NCBI GenBank assembly: GCA_001414485.1
Contig: LLEY01000096.1
Location: 178,765-242,764, forward strand
DNA length: 64,000 nucleotides
Origin: Calycina herbarum
Taxonomy: Eukaryota > Ascomycota > Leotiomycetes > Helotiales > Pezizellaceae
Reading direction: 5' to 3'
The notes under the pieces were generated by a model. That model was not told the origin of the DNA and searched no databases. It saw only the letters and a program-made list of their open reading frames with translations. Shown here piece by piece: positions 34,620 through 45,105 of this stretch; positions within the stretch are counted from its first letter, which is position 1; the number at the start of each line of letters is the position of its first letter. The position numbers and the translations under genes are program-made.

Positions 34620-35900
34620 GTTTGACGTTAGTGAAGTACAAATACTTCGCTGCTTCTCGCTTCGAGGTGAATTCGAGGCAAGTGATTCGACCAAGCGAGT
34701 CCAACAAATACAACATGCCAAGGTCGAAGAATATAACTTTGTATTCTCAGATATTCGTCATGGGCTATGTCGATAAGGCGTAGAACAAAAGTCTTGTTAG
34801 CACCCGTTCCGCCCCCGAACATACATAGAAGATCACCTGGTTCTGTGTAGGGAGGAATTAAAACACGCTTAGTACTCTGACCGCTCTCTAATAACGCCCT
34901 CTGTATCTTTCCTGTATGATTCCACGCAGGGCAAGGCGCATTGGGACTTGGATGTCATCAAAGTCTATGGAGAGCTGGGTTGCCTTGTTAGACACACTAG
35001 AGAAAAACAAAAAATATTCGCCCAGAAGCTTACAGGTGTAGGATATGTCGTATTGACGCCTGGAGATAGAAGCAATATCCTCCTCTTCCAATTGCGAGAT
35101 ATTCCAAATCGACCAGTCTGGCACCCAGGAAGGAATGCCCGAATTACGCAAGCTGGGATCAATGTTGGAAACCAAGCAAAGAATATAGAGTGAACTTGTT
35201 TCCAAAATCGTTGCCACCGCAAACATCGTGTGAACTTGCGAGACTGATTTCGCGTAATCAACTTTCCAATCAAACATGCCAGTGGGTGGGGGGCGCGCCG
35301 TCCCCAAGGTTAGCATAAACCATATTTCGGGGATTCGTAACTCCAAGTCCCCGTCTCGATTTCAAAACCTAGCCCCTTGGAATTTTGCCACGTCTCTTGC
35401 ATATTGCGGAAAATAACATACGCCAGATGAGGTATCTGTGATGAAGAAAGACCGGTTGGACTGAATGATTCAATATACAAGTCATCAGTTTCATCACTGA
35501 TATAATGATTCGGATGCTGAGTTTGGACATCTTTTACAATGCTCGTTGCTGAAATCATCCCATTTGATGCGGCTTCTCCCACATTGGATCCAAGGGTCCA
35601 ACGATAGAACCAGCTCTTGGAAAATCCACACTCTAGTAACCCATGGACGTGACAATAGAGCTGAACCCAAGCATCTCGAAGTTTCAACTTTACTAGTAAA
35701 ATGGGATCCGCGTCGTTTAGCCTCCAGTCTAAGTGCTTTGAGCGCCGTGTCAAGCTCCGGTGTACCCACCAAGATAAATGATGGTATGTTGTGCAATTGT
35801 GTATATGGACCCATCTGAAAGGACCCCACAAGTCACCCCACCCCCAGCAGATCCTCGGGCGCAGTCGCGAAAGGTCCTCGTAATCACGTGTTTTAATCAC
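34620..35900 (-). pseudogene. 5'-truncated, frameshifted HET-domain gene
   Basis: Minus-strand fragments in different frames carry HET-family landmarks in order. SRPWVTRVWIFQELVLS and CGRSRIKWDDF occur at about 35690-35530. FDWKVDYAKSVSQVH, LCLVSNIDPSLRNS and GIPSWVPDWS occur at about 35280-35080. The normal N-terminal HET motifs (YAxLSYxWG and DAxCINQ types) are absent. The recognisable part begins just inside 35830, and within 100 bp of that a non-coding repeat-like segment takes over. Frame changes and stops separate the blocks. It is a decayed copy of an incompatibility-type gene, broken at its 5' side. Confidence 0.75.
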
Positions 35901-36480
35901 GTGAGTGAGGCTATGAGAGTGTGGCGCCCGCAGGTGCGTCGCCCTTATATACGTAAAGAGAGTAAAGCTTATATACTAGCCTTAGTAAGTGTATAGATAC
36001 ACGTGCTTTAGTCACGCGGTTACGAGAAGCACGTGATGCTCGCGCAGCCGCCCCCTATTAACTACCTAGTATAATTGGCTTAACCTTCGAAAACCTACCT
36101 TTAGACTTACCTTTAAACTACTAGACTCACGCTTTAAGAAATTTCAATAATCGCTTTACTGCTAGGGCACTAAACTTTTGTCTTCAAGGATTATATCCGA
36201 TCATCGATCCGCAATAGTCCTGATCACTTCTTATCATCGTTCCTCTATAAGCCGACACGTGATACCAAACCCTCCTGACCCTAGGGTCGACTATAAGCGA
36301 GATCCCTCGGTCTACTAAGCCTATGGTCCACTAGGTCAGGTGGTTCGTAGCACCTATACTTGTTACACCCTCTCTCATATATCACTGACATTAGCTAGTG
36401 AGTAGTCACTTGGAGAGCAGCCAAAAAGAGTTGTACAAGCTATGTTTAAGCGGACGATTAGCGCAACTATTCTTTTCCTA
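35880..36480. other. Non-coding repeat-like segment, possible MITE or solo LTR
   Basis: No open frame. TCACGTG and CACGTG words recur (35885-36035, 36258), and the segment is bounded by CTATGAGAGTGTGGCG near 35909 and GTTACACCCTCTCTCATAT near 36365. These form a loose inverted repeat with TA at both outer edges. It could be a degraded DNA-transposon MITE or a solo LTR; neither can be proven from one copy. Confidence 0.4.
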
Positions 36481-36488
36481 GCAGTCAT

Positions 36489-38726
36489 CTAGAAACATAC
36501 TAGAGCAGTATAACTAGCATCACCATTAAGTCTCTGAAAAGCGCTGCGCTTCGTCGCAAGATCTTTCCCAGAGACATAAACCATAGATCCAATTTTATCG
36601 TCGAACTCAGCTCCTCAACATATTCTATGGCGTCCTGGCTAGTGCCTACTCGTGTGATGAGAAAGACAACAGTGGCAGGGTCATATCCAAGCCGATCCAT
36701 CGTCTGTCTGCAGCACAGAATCTTCTGTCGCAAGGTGCCACGAGTTTCGTTTGTTGGCTGAGGAATCTGGTGTCAGTCAAATGATCAAAAATATATATCT
36801 CTTGGATTTACCTCGCCATCGGTAATAATATTAATAATCACCGGTTTCTTCAGCGTTCCGTCTCTCGCTTTATCTGTGATCATCGGCTTCAAGATCTTAG
36901 ACTCAAGATTTGACCCTAGCATTGTGCCACCAGGATCGAGTTTGAATTTCCTCATTGCCCTTTTAATTTGATCCATGGTCTTCAATTTGTCAAAAGCGGC
37001 GTCGTTGTGGCCGTTCAACATTCGGATCGATATGCCATCTGAGCTAAGGATCGTTGCGAAGCTAGCTACGCTCTCCATAGTGGCATGGAGAGCAGCCGTG
37101 CGGTCTTCGAGTTCCATTGAAAGGCTGTCATCTGTACGAGGTTGTTTCAGCTAAGGCTAGAGAACGGTGTGCCACTGATTGTCTTTCAGATGCAACCTAC
37201 CACAGAATAAAACGAAGTTAAACAACGCCAGCTTGCTCAGTCCAGGCTTCAACTCGGCAGACAACTCGATCGACAGATTCTGTTCCACGACCTTTTCCGC
37301 AATTTTCTCTACCCTTCTATCCCTGGCTCCGTGGGGATAGAACTTCGATAAGTTGGTCACCGCGAAAGTTCCGAGGTACAGTGAGTTGCGAGTTAAGCTT
37401 GAATTTGCCTACTTTTTTTGTAATCCGAGCTTTTTGAGAAAATTCCTTGATTTCCCTCCTTTTTAGGCACTCTTTTTATCTATTAATTAATAATAAGATA
37501 TAATATACTAATTATAACAGGAAAGAAGAGGCTTATATCTCCCCTTATACTCTATAAACTTTATAAGACAAAAACAGACAATTTTATATCTATCTTAATT
37601 TTTATAGGGTCTTGGTATAGCCTGTCGACCTTATAGGGGTGGTAAAAAAATTTCAAGAAAAGGAGTTGTTTTAAGAATTATTTATCTTTTAGTTTACTTT
37701 TATTATACTTACTTTAAATTAATAAATTATATAGAAGAGAGATAATTAGATATAGCGCTTCTTTCTAGCTAGGCCTCGTCTCTTTTAGAGTACTTTTATT
37801 TTCTGTCTTCTAAAGAAAAGAGGGAGAAAGCCTTAATAAAAAAAAGCTCGGATTATAAAAAAAAAGTAGGCAAATTCAAGCTTAACTCGCAACTCACTGT
37901 AATCCCTGAATTGCTTCCTTGTTTCAAGCTCCGTGCCAGGAAGTCCATTCCTCCAAAGAGCCGTCCTAGCGGTTTCCACTTCGCGACCAAGCGGCTCGTT
38001 AACAGAGGCCCAAAAACGTGCCAGAGGATCCTGAGCGACGCTCGAAGCGACAGCTTGCAGCGCTTCGCTTGCTACTGTACGCTCGACAGACGAACAGTAA
38101 TAATTAATCGATTGCTGGAGTAAGCCCCTGTACCTGCCGAACCTCAGCTCGGCGGCGACGTGGCCGATGAATTCTTCAGCCAAGGGAGATATCTCGTCTG
38201 TTTTGAGAGGATACACTGTAGGCGGTGGTGCGTATGAAGGAAGGAAGGCCAAAGACGCCGTGGGGGTCGTGACACTGTTCTCGTATTCATTTGTATATGC
38301 GCTAGACGCTTGAGAATTGTAGGGTTGTGATTCGCTTGTATTATCGTGAGATGTCTGAGGAATCGAGGCGCTGGCCGTGTATTGATCTGTCGGTAGGCCA
38401 TATGTCGCTGAAGCTCCGTACAAGGATCCCGGTAAATTGAAACTACTGGTGCTACTGTCATCTGTATATGTCGGGGAAGTTTAGTTAACACCATGGTATG
38501 CTTGAGGGATAGAAGCGGTGGTATTATGTTGGTCTACCACAGGTCTACATGTCGCCGGGGCTTCGTACGAGGATTCTTGTGCATTCGAAGTGCTGGGATT
38601 GCTGTCATTTGTGTACTCTCGTCGAGTTTGATGGACATTAGAAGATACATGACTGCTTCCATGGCGATGGTGATGGCCCTTCTTTCTTGCTTCTGGTCGG
38701 GATCTGTAGGTCTGGTTTTCTGCCAT
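36489..38726 (-). pseudogene. von Willebrand A domain gene split by a MITE, with stop and frameshift
   Basis: Coding starts at the ATG at 38726 (MAENQTYRSRPEARKKGHHH). A Ser/Thr/Gln-rich region follows in which a segment of about 50 residues is repeated twice, then a helical domain. A TAA interrupts the frame at 38481-38483. A 521-bp MITE interrupts it at 37379-37899; skipping the MITE and one TA rejoins the frame as FRDY to LGTFAVTNLSKFY. A 69-bp intron (37200-37132) then creates the MIDAS motif DDSLS. The vWA core continues with IITDGE, a second intron (36811-36758) and the GYDPATVVFLITRVG strand. Near 36610 the frame shifts by one, after which VYVSGKDLATKRSAFQRL continues to a stop at 36489. 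vWA proteins bind ligands through a metal ion; the native role is unknown. Confidence 0.85.
37379..37899. mobile_element. 521-bp MITE with about 57-bp terminal inverted repeats and TA duplication
   Basis: The left end reads CAGTGAGTTGCGAGTTAAGC and the right end is its reverse complement. The match continues through GAATTTGCCTAC, a T-run and AATCCGAGCTTTTT, about 57 bp, with differences only in the homopolymer length. TA flanks both sides (37377-37378 and 37900-37901), the target duplication of Tc1/mariner-type transposons. The interior is AT-rich with no transposase frame, so mobilisation needed a transposase in trans. It is inserted in the vWA gene. Confidence 0.92.
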
Positions 38727-39869
38727 GATAGCACAATTCACTATGCCCTCAACTCAAGTTTTGTTGTTATAAATGAAACTGAAGTATGAACCACCGACAT
38801 AATAAATTATTATACCTTGAGAAACAAACACTGGTAACTGCCACGTCAGACGTTACACAAAGGCTTTATAGGCTCGCAGTCTTGCTGACGTTGGGCACTA
38901 GTAGGGCGTACGCTATTACCCTCGACTTTGATTCGCATTTCAAAATAAGGATGCATGGATCGAGACGAAAAAACAACCAAGATTACGCGAAAGCGGAATT
39001 AATACGGTGTATTGATCCGACTGGCGCAAAACGAAAACCCCTCAGAAAACAGAGGTCAACGCCTCAAGTTTCTGAGGTGTTTTGTTCGGTATCAATCGAC
39101 TTATAAGCAAATGGCATCAGCCCAGAACCTCAAAACCCTACGTCTGTCTCGTATGTCGCGAAGAGCAAGAAATAGATTTTTCGTGACCCCAACAGCGTGA
39201 TCATCAATGAAGACATCCTGTAGAATACTCGGATCTCCCCATACATATGAAAGTGCCGTATACTGGTCGAGAATCCTGAGAAGGCTGTAGCAGCAGAAGC
39301 CTTATCGAATCATCCTTTTCCAACCGGCTGTACGTAAATGATGACATTGGTGTATATCATAGAGTAAGGAATGAAACAAAGGGAATAGTCAATGAGGTAG
39401 ACGGTAAACCGGAGATGGAGTGCAGAATGGAGCCTGTGAGGCTTGCAGATGAAGCAAGGGTAGTCTCGCGATGTGTAAAAGCGGCAGCAAATACTTCAAG
39501 TTTATGATTCTACGAAACTTTCCGAAGTCAAAAATGTTGGAATTTTGGATAATACCCCAAGTTTCTCAAATAATCATTTCAAACATCAAACTTAGAGTAG
39601 CAGGAGATAGTTACGGGTTCAAAACCGTCCCATCTGCATCTACTTAACCTCATTAACCGAACAAAATAACAAACCTTGAAATGTTGATGAGATGACATCA
39701 GAGAAATATGCATACAACAATCTACCAACAGTTAAACCCGCTCGAGGCAGTGACTTGCTATGGATGTCTCGAACTGAAGTAAGAGATGCTTTTGGAAAAA
39801 GAGAGAACTTTCCACTGACCTGAAAATCCACCAAACTTAATCATCGATTGCCCAAAGCCCTGCTTCTCA
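38727..39869. other. Intergenic, right edge of the accessory island
   Basis: No gene is supported. Several short frames lack domains. The region likely contains the former promoter of the vWA gene and, towards 39700, a possible first exon of the membrane protein gene. Confidence 0.4.
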
Positions 39870-40502
39870 GTGGCACCTCACCTCACCTATTCAAGAACAC
39901 CACAAACTCGTCCATCCGTAGAGAATGCCTCCCCACCAATCCCCTTATCTCCAACCTTCAAAGCCACCCTCGACAGCACTCCCCACCTACTCGCCCTCCT
40001 CGTTTTCCTCTCCTACCAAACCCTCATCCCCTTCCCAAAGACCACCGCTCTTTCCCTCCCCTGGCTCATACCCCCCTTCTTCATCACCCTCCTCAGCATC
40101 TGGTACCTCCTCCGCTATCCCGACCCTGGACTCTTCTTCTTCACACACAGCACCCGAAGAAAACAAGCCATCGAGGTGATACGCACCACATCAAGCGTTT
40201 CTATCTCGATCCTCGAGATGTCTGTGGTGGCTATGAGGATTCTACAAACGTGTTATGGTAAGTTGGGCCCCATTGGGAAGGAGGATGGGAGTATTGATGT
40301 TGTCCCTGTTATTGTTGGGCTTTTTTTGTTGTTGATTTTTACAGGGTGGTGGGGTTTTGTTGTTGTGTGTACGGTGCCTACTGCCGTTGGGGTTTGGAGG
40401 ATTGCGTTGGCTTATGAGGAAGTTAAAGTTGGGGGAGGGGATCAGAGGGCAGATGAGGGGTTTATGCTTCAGACTGTGAGTGATAGTAGTGAAGGTAAAT
40501 AA
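39870..40502 (+). CDS. Small multi-pass membrane protein of unknown function
   Basis: An open frame of 210 codons with three to four hydrophobic segments: LLALLVFLSYQTLIPF, LPWLIPPFFITLLSIWYLL, and VVPVIVGLFLLLIFTGWWGF continuing into VVVCTVPTAVGVW. The loops are basic (THSTRRKQAIEV) or acidic. There is no ATG at the upstream edge; the frame opens with GTG at 39870, so the true start is unresolved. One option is an upstream exon at 39708-39778 (ATG at 39708, donor GTAAGA) spliced to an acceptor near 39895. I do not recognise the family. Stop at 40502. Confidence 0.55.
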   Translation: MAPHLTYSRTPQTRPSVENASPPIPLSPTFKATLDSTPHLLALLVFLSYQTLIPFPKTTALSLPWLIPPFFITLLSIWYLLRYPDPGLFFFTHSTRRKQAIEVIRTTSSVSISILEMSVVAMRILQTCYGKLGPIGKEDGSIDVVPVIVGLFLLLIFTGWWGFVVVCTVPTAVGVWRIALAYEEVKVGGGDQRADEGFMLQTVSDSSEGK

Positions 40503-41131
40503 AAAGTGAAGTGAAGTTCAATGTCAATTCTGCTTTCAGAGGTTTTGAGTTAAACCCCATTCCTCGGTAGCGTAGCCAACCCCGCTTCTTCAACAACAAA
40601 GAACGACCTCGCCAAAAAAAAAAAAATCTAAAAAAATAGTTTAGACAAGCTGTCTGAAGATATACTATGTAATATTAGTATCGAATTAACATTTTAAGTG
40701 GTATTCATGGAAGTTTACCTCCAGGTGAGTGTCGAACTCACGACTTTCGCATGCCTTTTGAAGGTAAGATCATATTAAACGGTTGCCCGTAGAATATAAG
40801 AACGACACGCTAACCACTCTATAATACCATTAGCCTTTGTTTTGAAACATAGGCAGTGAACTTGTTACTTACGCGTCACTGGAGTTGTTTTGGTATGTTT
40901 TGTTTTGAAGCCAGAAGTTCTTATTTGTGACTATTACCATTTTGAAGTTTGTGGCCCCACTTTGGTGGGTTGCCTTTGAAGTCCGCCAATTAACTTAAGG
41001 AAAGAAACCGAAGTGAGTCCGGCTCCCGCCATCAGCCTTCTTTTTCAGAGCCTTGTACTCGTGCTACTTCACAATTATAATCACCTACTACTACCAGTCT
41101 CTTGACACCACACTCTTTCAATTCAACCAAG
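40503..41131. other. Intergenic with tRNA-like locus
   Basis: Contains a poly-A run near 40617-40626 and the tRNA-like sequence described separately. The last 130 bp are the leader of the G-patch gene. Confidence 0.45.
40716..40828 (-). tRNA. Degenerate intron-containing tRNA-Ile(UAU)-like sequence
   Basis: On the minus strand an A-box-like TAGAGTGGTTAGCG is followed by the anticodon-loop-like TTCTTATATT (UAU). An intron-like insert comes next, then GCGAAAGTCGTGAG, a perfect T arm (GTGAG TTCGACA CTCAC) and the acceptor strand CTGGAGGTA. The layout resembles yeast tRNA-Ile(UAU), which has a long intron. The 5' acceptor strand (GGTATTA) does not pair with CTGGAGGT and the anticodon stem is imperfect. 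It is therefore probably a pseudogene or a tRNA-derived repeat. Confidence 0.45.
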
Positions 41132-42121
41132 ATGTCTACCAAAGATGCCGACCCCCTAGTCCCCGCAGAGGAAGAAGAAGAAGAAGAAGAAGACTACATG
41201 AACATGATAATATCCGAACCCATCCTCCCCAAACAAAAAGAGACCTACACCCAACGCCTCGCCCGTCAACAACGAGAACGCGAAGCCTCCCAACCAAAAC
41301 CCAAAACAGAACGTCTCTTAGAAGAAACTGCCAATCGCGAAACTGCCCTCTCTACCTCCCTCCTCTCAGACCCCGAAACTGCAAAGAAGAATAAGGGCCT
41401 AGCAATGATGGCAAAAATGGGCTTTAAACCTGGTGTCGCTCTGGGTGCGCGTGAGAACAAAGATGCGAGACTGGAGCCGGTGGGCATTAATATTAAAGAG
41501 GATCGAGGGGGCATTGGACTAGATGCCGAGAAAAAGCGGAAGTTCAGGGAAGAGGTGGATCGGGAGGGGAAGAGGGTAAAAGCCGAGGAGGGGGATTACA
41601 GAGAGAGGGTTCGTCGGGAGAGGGAGGAGGTTAGACTGGAGGGTCAAACTGCTGCTGCGATGAGGGTTGCTGAGAGGATGGCGGGGGAGAAAGAGGATGA
41701 GGAGAATGGTGTTGTTGATGATGGGACTAAGAAGCGGAAGACTTCTACGAAGCCTTTGAAGCAGATCAACGTGCTTTGGCGGGGACTGATACGGAAACGA
41801 GAGGAGAAGGAGAGGGATCGTAGGATGAGATATGATCTTCAACAGAGTTTGTCACGGCATGTTAATTACGACGATGCGGATGAGGATGAAGAGGACAAGA
41901 GGGCGCTTGGGAAAGATGTCATCCAGCATACTCTGGTTGAAGATCTCGAGGAAGAAGATCCGGAACTGGACGCCTTCAACGAGTTGGATCCAGCAGAGAG
42001 GCTGGAAAAACTGATTATTTATTTACGAGAAGAGCACAATTACTGCTTTTGGTGTAAATTCACATATCCAGACAAGGAGTTCGGGGGATGCCCAGGATTG
42101 ACAGAAGAAGAGCACGATTGA
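41132..42121 (+). CDS. G-patch domain protein, GPATCH11-like
   Basis: A single exon of about 329 aa starting at the ATG at 41132 (MSTKDADPLVPAEEEEEEEE). The frame is open for ten more codons upstream, to an in-frame codon at 41102. The order matches human GPATCH11: DDYM-type acidic start (EDYMNMII), a basic helix, a G-patch (GLAMMAKMGFKPGVALGARE with later GGIGLD), a long charged coiled coil and a C-terminal DUF4187 segment (LREEHNYCFWCKFTY plus FGGCPGLTEEEHD). CxxC and a later Cys there may bind zinc. G-patch proteins activate DEAH helicases in RNA processing. A run of 11 Glu codons near 41166-41190 is a likely length-variable site. The nearby PRP16 gene is a possible partner class but is not shown to be linked. 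Confidence 0.87.
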   Translation: MSTKDADPLVPAEEEEEEEEDYMNMIISEPILPKQKETYTQRLARQQREREASQPKPKTERLLEETANRETALSTSLLSDPETAKKNKGLAMMAKMGFKPGVALGARENKDARLEPVGINIKEDRGGIGLDAEKKRKFREEVDREGKRVKAEEGDYRERVRREREEVRLEGQTAAAMRVAERMAGEKEDEENGVVDDGTKKRKTSTKPLKQINVLWRGLIRKREEKERDRRMRYDLQQSLSRHVNYDDADEDEEDKRALGKDVIQHTLVEDLEEEDPELDAFNELDPAERLEKLIIYLREEHNYCFWCKFTYPDKEFGGCPGLTEEEHD

Positions 42122-42299
42122 GATTTGTATTTGTATTTGACTTTTTGGAGTTGATTGGAATGATACCCCCATGTTGCCTTGAGAATGGCTTCCAGATCTG
42201 TAATTTTACACATATGATGTACATTTGATTATGATATACAATAAAACACACTGCCTTAGATCATCTGGGCTAAAAGTACACCCATTTTGCATTAGAACA

Positions 42300-45105
42300 T
42301 CATTCTTCTTCAGCCCAAGCGACACAATCTGGAACACCCATATCCTGAGCTGCGCGTTTCGACAGTTCTGGCGCAGTTAAGATTTTCCTCTCCTCGGAGG
42401 CTGTACTTGTTTCAAATGCGTATCGAAGCAGATCCGAGAGCACATTCCTCGCTTCCTCCAATTTTTCTTCACGGGATAAAGCTTCATATGAAGTTCCCTG
42501 CGCCAACAAAAGCTCATCTCGCCTTTGCTTAAACTCCCCAAAGATTTTCGTGACGTTTGAGATTCTCTCCTTGGTAAAATCTTTCTTCGGCTTCAGACGG
42601 CGAGTCTTGTAGCCAGATTTGTTCTGTTGACCAAGTCGTGCCAATTGGAGAACAACAGTACGGGCTGTTTCTTCCTCCACCGGCGTATTGAAGTGTTTCT
42701 GGAGAGCCATCATCGCTACTGCAGTGCCCGCCTGATCCTCCTTCAGACTGAAAGCAAATATAATGAAATCGTAGAGTTCTCTGGGGAATGGCTCCTGTTT
42801 TCGAAGTAGGACCTCCTTATTCTTGACCATCTCATTGAATATTATGCTAGGCACAGGGTATGTCGTTGACTTGGCCTCTCCCTTCTTGACGACGCCTTTG
42901 GAAACTTTGCAAGAATGGTGCCACAGAGTAGTAAAAGTTTGATAATCTGGCTTCACATCACCAGTCCCGGTCAAGCTGAGGTAGGTCATCCAGGCCCAGT
43001 CGCCACGTTGATTTTTGCTATCCATTTCAAGTAGCTCATTCATAAAGTATGTGTTGGGTTGAACCTCTGCCTTTCTTAGCGTATCGAAAAGAGCTAGAAG
43101 TTCGTTTGTCCGGCCGCGTCGTCGATATTGTTGAATGAGAATACAGAAAGTTTCAATAGTTGCAGCTGGCATTTGAGCCAAGCCCTTCGCCTCCAGTTTG
43201 TTCTGGGACTCCGCTATACGCAGAGAGCCATCGAGTTGGTTTGCGAGCATTTCTTTTTTGGCGTTACGATTCCTGACATGCGTCAATCTTGCGTTGATCA
43301 TTCTCCATGCCATGTCTTCAGCCATGGCCAAACTTGGCTCTGTTCCCTCCCGAATCCAGGCGCCAATGATACCGTTAACATGCCGAGAATCAGGCCGTAT
43401 TCCGCGTTCAAACGTAATGTCAAGTACTCTCTTTGCTGCGGCAATCTCGCCTTCTCCTATGAGTTTCTTCATCCAGCTTCCAAAGAAATACTTGTTGTTG
43501 AACTCAGGCGGTAACCTAGCGAGAGAGCGTGGTTTGAAGTGAGAAAGTTCAGCCAATCCAGTACTAGCATCACCCAGCTTCTGTTTCTTGCCCTTTTCAC
43601 TCGGCGTGAGCATCATGTCTCTGAATGAAGCTAGAGCAAGATCTGGTTGGTTGGCTTCAAGAAAGCTCAATGCAATAATATCGTAATCTGCCATCTCCAT
43701 ATGAGAACCCAAATGAAGCCTCAGCCGTAGGTATAGTCTCCAAGCGTTTTGAACTGCAGCAGGAGTTCCAATGGCCAAATTTGTTTGGATGATGGGAAGG
43801 AAAACTCGGTAAGCAGTAACATCATCATCCCAACTCTCCAATAACGTTTCTGCCGTTTGTAGTGCTCGATCAAGCTCGGCACGGTGACAAAAGACCTTCA
43901 CACCAAGTTCGTAATAAGTCCTAGCCTTGCCATTCCGCAAAGCAGCAGCCTTACTTGTCTCCCAAACCTCGAGTGAAACGTCTTGGTCTTCTGGCAGCCC
44001 CTGAACTATGAGGGCCTCGATGTACAACATTCTTTGGTCAAAATTCATGTGTACGTCTGCCTTCCGGAGATCATCGCCAATGTATTTGATATGCGTCATT
44101 CGCTCAACGTAATCTGCACTGTCAACTCTTGAAAGTGCACCCCACAATCCCACCCAAATCCCGGGAGGAACATGCTTTGGAAACGCCAAAAGAGCACTAC
44201 GGCACATCAAATAGTGCCTCCATACTGATCGCCGAAAGTTTTTTGGATCGCTATTACCTGCGTTGCCTGAAGCTTGAATCAGGCTGGCCTTCAAATTTTG
44301 TAAATGATGTCGAGATGACTCTGGGAACATTTTGAGGCTCTGTGGAGTGAAATCGAGGCTCGGGCTTTCGGGGCTTCGAGACATGACCTTCCGAAGTCTG
44401 GCCAATACAGAAGTCTTTGGTTCTGGTGTCGAAGTTATGGTAGGAATGGTATCTGGAAATATAAAATTGGAGGGGTGAGGCGGAACTGGATGTTAGTTAG
44501 TATGGAATGTGTAAATATTTCGAGACTTATGTACCATCGTCCGGGTCTGGTTTAGAGTCTTTTTCCCTTTTGATTTGGTCGTTTGGCTTGATGTTGAAAA
44601 GAATCTCCCGGATTTTTAATCGATCCTCTGGCGTCACTACTTCCTTGTCGGAAATGGCTCGAATTCTTGATATCAGACTCTCTAGGTCGTTGTTTGCCAT
44701 TTCAATATCCCGGGTATCTTCTTCCTGATCAATCTTCCCCTGTATAGCATCTTCCATATCTTCATCTGCCACTCCATCCCTTCCCAAAATCGCCTTGTTC
44801 CGTTTGTCTATCTCATCCAGTTCTGGTCGCATTGAATCCAGTAAGGCCTCCTCTGGGTCACCGGAAACCTCTCTCATATCGCCATCCGGGGTTTCCTCAA
44901 AGTACCTGACAGTAACAGGTGCTTTTTCTTCTGTTGGAGGACGAGTGCCCCTTTTTGGTGGGGGATTGCCTCTGCCGTTGGTCGCATTTCGTACCAGCCA
45001 TGGTGGTGGTGGACGCTGCCTTTGAGGCGCATCTAATCGTAGCAGGCATGACCTGCATATGAAGCCTGGAGTTCTGGTAGACAGAAGAGGTCGCGGAGGC
45101 GGCAT
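42300..45105 (-). CDS. Mitochondrial pentatricopeptide-repeat (PPR) protein
   Basis: Two exons (45105-44535 and 44452-42300) splice in phase 1 to about 907 aa. The first 45 residues are basic and Ser/Arg/Pro-rich with no acidic residue (MPPPRPLLSTRTPGFICRSC), which fits a mitochondrial presequence. The second exon encodes helical hairpins of PPR type, clearest at about residues 545-720, for example RVLDITFERGIRPDSRHVNG and ELLALFDTLRKAEVQPNTYF. Fungal PPR proteins bind organellar RNA for stability, processing or translation. The specific target is unknown, so no symbol is given. The gene is divergent from ORC3 over 147 bp. Confidence 0.85.

Noticed and set aside
39848..40261. 137-codon Pro/His-rich frame overlapping the membrane protein
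   Set aside because: It is a shifted reading of the same exon, has no ATG start and no hydrophobic or conserved pattern.
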